A stretch of 45,931 nucleotides of DNA from Actinomadura harenae (lineage in GTDB: Bacteria > Actinomycetota > Actinomycetes > Streptosporangiales > Streptosporangiaceae): NCBI RefSeq assembly GCF_003696215.1, contig NZ_RFFG01000065.1:1-45931 (forward strand), written 5' to 3'. Below the pieces are notes generated by a model, which worked only from the letters and a program-made list of their open reading frames with translations, ran no database searches and was not told the DNA's origin. How positions within the stretch are numbered: the stretch's first letter is position 1; each line of letters opens with the position of its first letter. This document shows, in pieces, positions 22,179 through 28,763 of the stretch. Made by a program: the position numbers and the translations under genes.

Positions 22179-22595
22179 TCACTCGATGACGATCTCGAAC
22201 GGGATGTTCCCGCGCGTCGCCTTCGAGTACGGGCAGGCCGCGTGCGTCGCCTCGACGAGCTTCTCGCCCACCTCGCCCTCGAGGTGCTCGGGCAGTTCCA
22301 CGCGCATGACGACGCCGATCGCGAAGCCGCCGTCCGACGCGTCCTTGCCGATGCCCACCTCGGCCGTGACCGAGACGTCCTTGACGTCCAGCTTCATCGC
22401 CCGCGCCACGGCGCCCATCGCGCTCGCGAAACAGGCCGCGTAACCGGCCGCGAACAGCTGCTCGGGGTTGGTGCCCTTCCCGTCCCCGCCCAGCGCGGGC
22501 GGGAAGGCGAGCGCCAGGTCGAGCCGGCCGTCCGAACTGACGGCCCGCCCGTCCCGTCCGTTGGCGGTGGCGACGGCGGTGTACAGCGCGTCCAT
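22179..22595 (-). CDS. ohr: Organic hydroperoxide resistance protein Ohr
   Basis: A 138-residue OsmC/Ohr-fold peroxidase. ATG 22595 is chosen because AAGGAG lies upstream and MDALYTAVATANGRDGR is the normal Ohr N-terminus. The two redox cysteines are Cys55 (AAGYAACFASAMG) and Cys121 (THAACPYSKATRGN), both in family context, so the enzyme should reduce organic hydroperoxides with a lipoyl-type thiol reductant. It is divergent from ohrR across a gap with two operator palindromes. Induction by organic peroxides is expected. Confidence 0.95.
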   Translation of the reverse strand: MDALYTAVATANGRDGRAVSSDGRLDLALAFPPALGGDGKGTNPEQLFAAGYAACFASAMGAVARAMKLDVKDVSVTAEVGIGKDASDGGFAIGVVMRVELPEHLEGEVGEKLVEATHAACPYSKATRGNIPFEIVIE

Positions 22596-22638
22596 GAGGT
22601 GACTCCTTCTCGGAAGATCCGTTCGCATTCGAATGTAC

Positions 22639-22666
22639 ACAATTCAGTTGTGCACAATCTAGTTGT
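22639..22666. promoter_or_regulatory. Two adjacent OhrR operator palindromes
   Basis: ACAATTCAGTTGT (22639-22651) and ACAATCTAGTTGT (22654-22666) both have the form ACAA-N5-TTGT, with centres 15 bp apart, in the ohr/ohrR gap. This matches the AT-rich palindromes used by OhrR repressors. TTGTGCACAA between them is also palindromic. Confidence 0.75.
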
Positions 22667-22686
22667 CCGAGAGATATTCTGGTCAC

Positions 22687-23142
22687 ATGACGACCGAGAC
22701 GCGTGCCGACGACCTCCTCCGCCTGGACCGCCAGCTCTGCTTCTCCCTGCACGCCGCGTCCCGCGCGTTCACCGGCGTCTACCGCACCGTCCTGAAGGAC
22801 CTCGGCCTCACCTACCCCCAGTACCTCGTCATGCTCACCCTCTGGGAACACGGCGAGCTCCCCGTCAAGGAGATCGGCGACCGCCTCCGCCTGGACTCCG
22901 GCACCCTGTCGCCCCTGCTCAAGCGCCTGGAGACCGCCGGCCTCGTCCACCGCCGCCGCAGCGAGGAGGACGAACGCTCCGTCGTCGTCACCCTCACCCC
23001 GGAAGGCGAGGCCCTCCGCGCCAGGGCCGCCGGCATCCCGCTCCACATGGCCAGGGCCGCGGGCCTGACCCTGGACGAGTTCCAGACCCTCCGAACCCTC
23101 CTCACCACGGTCACCACGAACCTCGACCACGCCGCCCTCTAG
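22687..23142 (+). CDS. ohrR: Peroxide-sensing MarR-family repressor OhrR
   Basis: A 151-residue MarR protein. The reactive Cys18 lies in LRLDRQLCFSLHAASRAF, the conserved sensing position, and the partner tyrosine is in LTYPQYLVMLTLWEH. The DNA-binding part is LPVKEIGDRLRLDSGTLSPLLKRLE with the wing RRRSEEDERSVVVTLT. Oxidation of the Cys by organic hydroperoxide should release it from the two palindromes between it and ohr. ATG 22687 is chosen to match the family start. Its stop overlaps the end of a degenerate frame on the other strand. Confidence 0.94.
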   Translation: MTTETRADDLLRLDRQLCFSLHAASRAFTGVYRTVLKDLGLTYPQYLVMLTLWEHGELPVKEIGDRLRLDSGTLSPLLKRLETAGLVHRRRSEEDERSVVVTLTPEGEALRARAAGIPLHMARAAGLTLDEFQTLRTLLTTVTTNLDHAAL

Positions 23143-23255
23143 GGACGAGCCGTCCAGGCCCGCAGCTTCTCAGGGTTGTGGAGGAGCCAGATGCACCTGA
23201 TCCCCGGCGCCCGCCCGACGACCTCGGCCACCTCGGCGAACGAGCCCCAGAACAT
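23139..23255 (-). pseudogene. Possible remnant of a SnoaL-type C-terminal tail (sigma-factor-like)
   Basis: The last 38 codons of a minus-strand frame read FAEVAEVVGRAPGIRC then IWLLHNPEKLRAW and a stop. This resembles the end of SnoaL-tailed ECF (SigJ-type) sigma factors, which often finish in a V-x-NPEKL motif. No sigma-2 or sigma-4 region precedes it. It is low-confidence gene debris. Confidence 0.25.
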
Positions 23256-23281
23256 GGCGCAACCGCGCTCACAGCGTCGGA

Positions 23282-23399
23282 TCAAGGCTCTGGCACGCCG
23301 CGTGCCGCCACTCGACCGGAAGACGTTCGAGGGTTTCGACGATGGGCTCTTGCCGCCGAGGATTCTGACGGCGTCCTTGCAGCTGAGTCGGCGGGCCAT
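23282..23399 (-). pseudogene. Possible remnant of an NTPase N-terminal domain
   Basis: The minus-strand frame from ATG 23399 reads MARRLSCKDAVRILGGKSP. If one base is skipped it continues IVETLERLPVEW. This resembles the start of large actinobacterial NACHT-type NTPases (LS-x-DAVR-LLGG). The uncorrected frame turns into Ser/Arg-rich sequence. With the adjacent SnoaL-like tail it makes 23143-23450 look like a patchwork of decayed genes. Confidence 0.25.
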
Positions 23400-23508
23400 A
23401 TCGGCGAGACGCCCGGAGCGGGGATGCGTTGCGGGGGAGGGGGCGGAGGGGCGGTGAAGGAGGTCGCCCCTCCGGCCCCTCGTGGGGAGATGGTCGGGGG
23501 AGGTGGTG

Positions 23509-23575
23509 CCTCCGGTCGGCGCGGGGGTGGGGTGCACCGGGCCGCGGGGCCCGGGGGACCCGCGCCGACCGGAGG
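23509..23575. terminator. Long inverted repeat (17-bp perfect arms)
   Basis: The arms at 23509-23525 and 23559-23575 are perfectly complementary (CCTCCGGTCGGCGCGGG and its complement). The 33-base loop itself contains a GC-rich palindrome. It lies just beyond the 3' end of the minus-strand coiled-coil gene, so a terminator is the natural reading. The whole stretch 23430-23596 is G-rich and non-coding as far as I can see. Confidence 0.55.
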
Positions 23576-23596
23576 GGTCGGGGGGAGGGTGGTCGG

Positions 23597-23908
23597 TCAG
23601 CGGGCCAGGAAGGCCGTGACGACGGTGGCCAGGACGGCCGCCGCCGCGGTGATCAGCGACAGCAGGGCGACGGTGTGACGGAAGCGGGTGTCGAGTGAGC
23701 CACGGGTGACCTGTTCGCGTTCGGCCGCGTTGAGCCGGTCGTCCAGGTCCTGGAGCTGGCGGGACAGGTCGTCGGCACGACGGTCGTGCAGATCGTCGCG
23801 CTGGAGGAGCAGTGCGAGCCTGCCCTCCAGCCCGGTGATCCGGACGTCGGTGCCACGGCGCAGTTCCGCCAGGGCCAGTTCGACGGTGAGCGGTCCTTCC
23901 TCGGTCAA
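23597..23908 (-). CDS. Coiled-coil protein with one C-terminal membrane anchor
   Basis: About 103 residues if TTG 23908 is the start (GAGAGG lies 9 nt upstream); no ATG or GTG is in frame downstream of the promoter, so the start is uncertain. The N-terminal 70 residues are charged heptad-like sequence (RRADDLSRQLQDLDDRLNAAEREQ), followed by the hydrophobic segment TVALLSLITAAAAVLATVVTAFLAR at the very end. It is a tail-anchored coiled-coil protein of unknown role. It is transcribed from its own promoter and divergent from an XRE regulator, so the two may be functionally linked. Confidence 0.6.
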   Translation of the reverse strand: MTEEGPLTVELALAELRRGTDVRITGLEGRLALLLQRDDLHDRRADDLSRQLQDLDDRLNAAEREQVTRGSLDTRFRHTVALLSLITAAAAVLATVVTAFLAR

Positions 23909-23983
23909 CGGCTTCAGCCTCTCGTCGTTCTCGGGTGCCGCACCGGTGACCGGGGAGGTCCGTCCCGCGGACCCGTGGTTTTC

Positions 23984-24012
23984 ACCATAGGAATGTTCCG
24001 GCAAGGTGACAA
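23984..24012 (-). promoter_or_regulatory. Sigma-70-type promoter of the coiled-coil membrane gene
   Basis: On the minus strand TTGTCA (24012-24007) and TATGGT (23989-23984) are spaced exactly 17 bp. Transcription would start near 23977, leaving a leader of about 70 nt before the TTG start. Confidence 0.55.
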
Positions 24013-24094
24013 GGGTATGTCTGGTAATAACCGGAAACTCTGTGGTGGGAAATTTTCCGCTTCTGATTGCTGGATGTTCCTTACTGTTTCCGCC

Positions 24095-24496
24095 ATGCTG
24101 GAGGGCATGGGAAACGGTCCCGACCGGGAGCGGGTCGCCAAGTACGTGGTGGCCCGGCGGGGAGCGCTCGGGCTCACGCAGGAGCAACTCGCCGAGAGCG
24201 CGGGCGTCACGGTCAAGACCGTCTACAACCTCGAGGCCGGCGGACGCTGGCCACAGGCGCGCACCCGCGGCGCGATCGAGGCGGCGCTGCGGTGGCGGTC
24301 CGGTGACCTCGTCCTGGTCGGGGACGGCGGCGAGCCCGACGAGGCCGAACGGCGCGAGGGGCGCGGCGACGAGGCCGTCCGCGAACTCGCCGAACTGGAC
24401 GCCTACTTCGCCGACCTCCGTGCCGGCGCCGGCGACAAGCGCCGGATGGCGCTGGCCTTCCTCCGCGCCCTCTACGGCGAGCCCGACGGACGCTGA
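24095..24496 (+). CDS. XRE-family helix-turn-helix protein
   Basis: A 133-residue protein from ATG 24095; a TACTGT hexamer (24082-24087) ends 7 nt upstream, suggesting leaderless translation. ATG 24107 is an alternative start with GGAGG very close. Residues about 10-65 are a Cro/CI domain (VAKYVVARRGALGLTQEQLAE, then GVTVKTVYNLEAGGRWPQARTR and a helix ending in LRWRSGDL). The rest is acidic and helical (DEAVRELAELDAYFADLRAGAGDKRRMALAFLRALYGE). It is divergent from the coiled-coil membrane gene, which may be its target or partner. Confidence 0.82.
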   Translation: MLEGMGNGPDRERVAKYVVARRGALGLTQEQLAESAGVTVKTVYNLEAGGRWPQARTRGAIEAALRWRSGDLVLVGDGGEPDEAERREGRGDEAVRELAELDAYFADLRAGAGDKRRMALAFLRALYGEPDGR

Positions 24497-24674
24497 CCCA
24501 CCAGGCTCCATGGCCGAATCCGGCATTCAAGACTTTCTCGTACTGACCGGTTGTTGCGGGCTTGACTCGGAGGCACACTAAGGGAGCCGGACCGGGTCAG
24601 CACGGCCGGTGGGCGTCGCCGATCCCGGCACGCCCCGGGGTCCCGCTCCCGTCGGATGAGGAGTGGTCGAAGCG

Positions 24675-24941
24675 ATGCTCGCCCTCGCGATCGCGACCGG
24701 CGCCGGGTTGCTCGGCGCCCTCTCACTGGTGCTCGCGCTGACGGCCGTCCGGCAGGGACGCGAGATCCGCGCCGGGCAGCGCCGCATCGCCCTCGAGGTC
24801 GAACTCCAGACCCGCGTCCTGGCGGCGGCCGCCCGCCTCGCCGCGACGTCCGGCGAAAGCCCAGGTGGACGGCCCGACGCTGCCCCCGCGACTCCGCCGT
24901 CCGACGGCGACGGACGCCCGGACGGATCCCCGGCGCGTTGA
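24675..24941 (+). CDS. Small single-pass membrane protein
   Basis: An 88-residue protein starting at ATG 24675 with GAGGAG 11 nt upstream; GTG 24663 is in frame but overlaps that ribosome-binding site. Residues 1-25 are a hydrophobic segment (MLALAIATGAGLLGALSLVLAL), followed by a short charged helix (RQGREIRAGQRRIALEVELQTRVLAAAARLAA) and a Pro/Asp/Gly-rich tail. This is an N-terminally anchored helical protein of unknown function. The 118-bp gap after it leads to the LPXTG surface-protein gene. Confidence 0.55.
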   Translation: MLALAIATGAGLLGALSLVLALTAVRQGREIRAGQRRIALEVELQTRVLAAAARLAATSGESPGGRPDAAPATPPSDGDGRPDGSPAR

Positions 24942-25060
24942 CCGATCCTTGGCGTCACCTGATGTAACGACACGCGGACACAACGCTAGGACTTCCCTTC
25001 CGGCCGGGTTACAACGGAGCTGATCAAGTAGCCGTCCGCCCAGGTCACGGGGGAGCAAGA

Positions 25061-27571
25061 ATGATCCAGAAGGGAACCGGGCGGATCGGCGCCCGCGGCC
25101 TCGCCGCGCTGTCGGCGGTCCCGCTGCTCGGCGTCGTCCCTGTGCTCGTCTACCAGGTGGCCGCGGAGGCCGACGGACCGGTGAACGTGGGCGCGCGCAG
25201 GCACCACGGCCACCACAAGGCGCGGCACCACCACCCGGAAGCGCACTCGAACGAGAACCGGGGCGGCAGGCCCGGCCCGGGGCCCGGACATTCCGGCGGG
25301 TCCGTGACGCGGGGCGGGACGCGATCGTCCGGTGGACCTGGACCTGGACCTGGCGGCGGTGCAGGGACGTCCGGTAAACCCGGAGGGTCGGCCAAGGTGG
25401 CGGGGACGTCCGGCAAGTCCGCAGGGTCGGCCAAGCCTGCGGGCGCGGGCGCGGGGGCGGGAAAGCCCGGGAAGTCGGATAAGTCCGATATGTCCGCCAA
25501 GTCCTCGGGATCTTCCAAGCCCGGGACGTCCGCCAATCATGCAGGGGGCGGCAAGCCCGGCACGTCCGGCAAGGGTGCGGGGTCCGCCAAGTCCGGCAAG
25601 GCTGGGGGTGCGGGCAAGTCGGGCAAGCAGGAGAGGGTCGCCAAACTGGTGATCCAGACGTCCGGCCCGACCGCGCAGCTCGTCCCCGGCCGCACGTACA
25701 ACTGGCCGTTCGCGGTGACCAACAACGGCTCGACCCAGGCCGCGCCCGCGACCTTGAAGGCGCCACTGCCGAACTCGCTGGAGTACGTCCCCGGCTCCGA
25801 GACCTGCTCGTACGCCTCAGCCTCCGGCGGTGCGTCCGGTACGGGCGCGAACGGCGTGTCCGGATCGTCCGGGAGCGGGGTCGGCGGGGGCAGCGAGGTC
25901 TGTGCGCTCGGCCGGCTGAAGCCGGGGCAGACGATCGCGGGCGTCCTCAACGCGAAGGTCTCCGTGAAGGCCAAGCCGCATGAGCGCGTGGCGAGCACGG
26001 CGACCGTGTCGTGGGGGTCGGCGACGGCGTCCAAGCAGTTCCCCGTCACGAGCGTCGCCGAGACCGCGGACACGTCGGTCGCCATGAAGGGACCGGCGAC
26101 GACGCGGCCCGGGCAGGCGATCCCGTACGTGACGACGGTGAGCAACGCCGGACCCGCGTCCGCGCAGAATGTCGTGGTCACCGGGCAACTTCCCGCCGGA
26201 GCCACCCTGAAGGGCTCGACCTGCACCGTCGCATCCACAAGCGGTACCGGATCTGCGGGCAACACCGGCTCTGTGGGCGCTACCGGATCCGCGGGCAATT
26301 CTCGACCCGTGAGCAGCTCGGGGGGCACGAGCGGTTCGGGGGGTCCGGGCGCTGCCCGTGAGTACGTGTGCAACCTCGGGACGCTCGCGTCCGGCGCGAA
26401 GAAGGAGATCCGGACCTCGGTCAAGCCGAGCGGTCTCAAGTCCGGGCAGTGGCTGCAGGCGCCGGTCCGCGTCACCACGACCACGCCGGAGCTGAACCTC
26501 GGCAACAACAGCGCGACCGTCAAGACCCAGGTCCTGCGTGAGGCGACGACCGGAGCGCGAGGTTCGGCGCACAAGGCTTCGGCGGCGGGACGCCCCGTCC
26601 ACGTCGCCTCCTCGTCGGGACAGCAGACCCACGCGGCGCCGGCGTCCGGCCAGCAGGCGAAGGGGACGCCCGGGTCGATCCTTCCGCTCCTCGGCGCTCC
26701 GACGACAGGACGTTCCGGCCAAGGGGCGTCCAGTCAGGGGGCGTCCGGCCAGGGACGCCCGGCGCACGCGGCCCACGCGTCGGGTCAGCAGACTCACGGG
26801 GTTCCTGCGGGAGGACGACACGGCGAGACCGTCTCCGCGCCCGGCGGCCAGGCCCATGGCGTTCCCGCGACGGGCCAGCAGGCCCATGGCGTTCCCTCGA
26901 CGGGCCAGCAGGCCCATGGCGTTCCCTCGACGGGCCAGCAGGCCCATGGCGTTCCCTCGACGGGTAGGCAGACCCATGGAGCAACCTCGTCGAGCCAGGC
27001 GGCCTCCGTGGTGCCGGTTCATGGTGCTCCCACAACCGGGCAGCAGTCTCAGGGCGCTCCGGGGACGGGACGCCAGGGCCAAGGCATGACCGCGCAAGGC
27101 ACACAGGGCCGGCAAGGCACCGCCCACGCCCAGCAGGTCGTCAAGCTCCCGGCCCAAGCGAACGCGCACCCGCAGCAAGGGCAGCAGAGCGGAAAGCCCT
27201 CCGCACAGAGCCAACAGAGCCATCAGGGCCAGCAGGGTCATCAAGGCCAGCAGGGCCAGCAGGGCCACCAGCTCTCCGGGCAGGAACGTCCAGGAGGAGG
27301 CCGTCCTGAGCACGCCCAGCTGGTCCAGCACCTCCAGGGCGTCCAGCACCCCCAGGGTGCCCAAGGCGGCCACGGGCGGCTCACCCTGCGTCCGGCGGTC
27401 GGTCACCACGGCCACTGGCAGGTGCCTCGTTCGCTGCGCGGCCTGCACCTTCTGCCGCGCACCGGTGATGAGAGCGGTCTCATCGTGGACGCGTCGCTCG
27501 TCCTTCTCGGTGGCGGCCTGATCCTCATGTACGCCGGACGCCGCCGTCGCGTCGTCCGTTCGAGCGAGTAG
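25061..27571 (+). CDS. Large repeat-rich LPXTG-anchored surface protein with DUF11 domains
   Basis: An 836-residue exported protein; ATG 25061 with GGGGGAG upstream. A signal segment (LAALSAVPLLGVVPVLVYQVAAEA) is followed by a His-rich stretch (about 47-60), then about 120 residues of Gly/Ser/Lys low-complexity sequence. Two DUF11-type beta domains follow (about 200-320, starting VAKLVIQTSGPTAQLVPG, and 335-490, starting ADTSVAMKGP), each with Cys in the TC or VC positions typical of this fold. Next comes a long Gln/Gly/His/Pro-rich stalk with ten-residue tandem repeats. The C-terminus has LPRTG (798-802), a hydrophobic span and RRRR, a complete sortase sorting signal. It probably sits on the cell wall as a stalked adhesin-like protein. 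No sortase gene is nearby. Confidence 0.88.
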   Translation: MIQKGTGRIGARGLAALSAVPLLGVVPVLVYQVAAEADGPVNVGARRHHGHHKARHHHPEAHSNENRGGRPGPGPGHSGGSVTRGGTRSSGGPGPGPGGGAGTSGKPGGSAKVAGTSGKSAGSAKPAGAGAGAGKPGKSDKSDMSAKSSGSSKPGTSANHAGGGKPGTSGKGAGSAKSGKAGGAGKSGKQERVAKLVIQTSGPTAQLVPGRTYNWPFAVTNNGSTQAAPATLKAPLPNSLEYVPGSETCSYASASGGASGTGANGVSGSSGSGVGGGSEVCALGRLKPGQTIAGVLNAKVSVKAKPHERVASTATVSWGSATASKQFPVTSVAETADTSVAMKGPATTRPGQAIPYVTTVSNAGPASAQNVVVTGQLPAGATLKGSTCTVASTSGTGSAGNTGSVGATGSAGNSRPVSSSGGTSGSGGPGAAREYVCNLGTLASGAKKEIRTSVKPSGLKSGQWLQAPVRVTTTTPELNLGNNSATVKTQVLREATTGARGSAHKASAAGRPVHVASSSGQQTHAAPASGQQAKGTPGSILPLLGAPTTGRSGQGASSQGASGQGRPAHAAHASGQQTHGVPAGGRHGETVSAPGGQAHGVPATGQQAHGVPSTGQQAHGVPSTGQQAHGVPSTGRQTHGATSSSQAASVVPVHGAPTTGQQSQGAPGTGRQGQGMTAQGTQGRQGTAHAQQVVKLPAQANAHPQQGQQSGKPSAQSQQSHQGQQGHQGQQGQQGHQLSGQERPGGGRPEHAQLVQHLQGVQHPQGAQGGHGRLTLRPAVGHHGHWQVPRSLRGLHLLPRTGDESGLIVDASLVLLGGGLILMYAGRRRRVVRSSE
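26851..26970 (+). repeat. Four 30-bp tandem repeats in the surface-protein stalk
   Basis: Units start at 26851, 26881, 26911 and 26941. The middle two are identical and the outer two differ by a few bases. Each encodes ten residues of the pattern GQQAHGVPST. The surrounding sequence (26600-27290) has looser versions of the same Gln/His/Gly unit. Confidence 0.92.
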
Positions 27572-27616
27572 CCGAGACGCGACACGCCCGAACCCGAACC
27601 GGCATCCACAGGACCC

Positions 27617-27647
27617 GAGGCCCGGACGGCCCCACCGTCCGGGCCTC
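27617..27647 (+). terminator. Strong hairpin after the LPXTG gene
   Basis: The arms GAGGCCCGGACGG (27617-27629) and CCGTCCGGGCCTC (27635-27647) form a perfect 13-bp stem with a 5-base loop, 45 bp after the stop. Confidence 0.75.
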
Positions 27648-27742
27648 GCGCTCCCCGGTGACATACGGATTCGGATAGGTGTGTGCGCGCAGGGTCACCC
27701 CCGCGCGTGCGCACGAGGTCGAGACGTATGAGGATGGTGGGT

Positions 27743-28669
27743 ATGCGTCTTCGGATCTTCACTGAGCCCCAGCAGGGGGCGAGTTACGACACATTGCTGG
27801 CCGTGGCCAAGGCCGCGGAGGACCTCGGGTTCGACGCCTTCTTCCGTTCCGACCACTACGTGAAAATGGGGGACGTGTCGGGCCTGCCCGGGCCGACCGA
27901 CGCGTGGATCACGCTCGGGGCGCTGGCCCGGGAGACGAGCCGGATCCGGCTCGGCACGCTGATGACCGCCGCGACGTTCCGGTACCCGGGGCCGCTGGCG
28001 ATCTCGGTCGCCCAGGTGGACCAGATGAGCGGCGGACGTGTCGACCTCGGCATCGGCACCGGCTGGTTCGAGGAGGAGCACGCCGCGTACGGCATCCCGT
28101 TCCCGAGCCTCGGCGAGCGGTTCGAGCGGCTCGAGGAGCAGCTCCAGATCCTCACCGGCCTCTGGCGGACGCCGGACGGCGAGACCTTCGACTTCGAGGG
28201 ACGGCACTACACCCTCAAGGACTCGCCCGCGCTGCCGAAGCCCGCGCGCCCGGAGGGCCCGCCGATCCTGATCGGCGGTTTCGGGGCCAAGCGGACGCCA
28301 CGCATCGCCGCGGAGCACGCCGACGAGTACAACGTGCCGTTCGCCCAGGTGGACGACACCGCCGCCGCGTTCGGCCGGGTCCGCAAGGCCGTCGAGGAGC
28401 GTGGCCGGACGCGTCCGATGGTCTACTCGGCCGCCCAGGTCGTGTGCTGCGGCCGGGACGAGGCGGAGATCGGGCGCCGCGCCGCCGCGATCGGCCGCGA
28501 GGTGGACGAGCTGCGCGAGAACGGCCTGTGCGGGACGCCCGCCGAGATTCTCGAGAAGATCGGGAAGTTCGGCGATGTCGGTGCGGAGTGCCTCTACCTT
28601 CAGATTCTCGACCTGTCCGACATCAACCACCTTGAGCTGATCGCCTTCGAGGTCCTGAACAAGCTCTGA
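27743..28669 (+). CDS. LLM-class F420-dependent oxidoreductase
   Basis: A 308-residue TIM-barrel flavin/F420 oxidoreductase of the luciferase-like superfamily. ATG 27743 is chosen because MRLRIFTEPQQGASYDTLL is the usual start and GGTGGG lies just upstream; ATGs at 27728 and 27734 are alternatives. Family features are GFDAFFRSDHYVKMGD, RIRLGTLMTAATFRYPGPLA, QVDQMSGGRVDLGIGTGWFEEEHAAYGIPFP, and PPILIGGFGAKRTPRIAAEHADEYN. Cofactor F420 is likely in an actinobacterium, but FMN cannot be excluded. The substrate is unknown. It stands alone between two strong terminators. Confidence 0.92.
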   Translation: MRLRIFTEPQQGASYDTLLAVAKAAEDLGFDAFFRSDHYVKMGDVSGLPGPTDAWITLGALARETSRIRLGTLMTAATFRYPGPLAISVAQVDQMSGGRVDLGIGTGWFEEEHAAYGIPFPSLGERFERLEEQLQILTGLWRTPDGETFDFEGRHYTLKDSPALPKPARPEGPPILIGGFGAKRTPRIAAEHADEYNVPFAQVDDTAAAFGRVRKAVEERGRTRPMVYSAAQVVCCGRDEAEIGRRAAAIGREVDELRENGLCGTPAEILEKIGKFGDVGAECLYLQILDLSDINHLELIAFEVLNKL

Positions 28670-28698
28670 CCGCCTGCCGGGCGGTCAGCACGACCAAA

Positions 28699-28750
28699 CC
28701 CCCGGTGTTCCGCGCGCACGGCGGACGCCGCGCGTGCGGAACACCGGGGG
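28699..28750. terminator. Bidirectional terminator between convergent genes
   Basis: The perfect 15-bp arms 28699-28713 and 28736-28750 (CCCCCGGTGTTCCGC and its complement) enclose a loop that can pair further. It lies between the LLM oxidoreductase and the MFS transporter. Confidence 0.8.
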
Positions 28751-28763
28751 AGTGCCCGAAGGG

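Noticed and set aside
26851..26970. CRISPR-like array
   Set aside because: The repeats are contiguous without spacers and are in frame inside a surface-protein gene.
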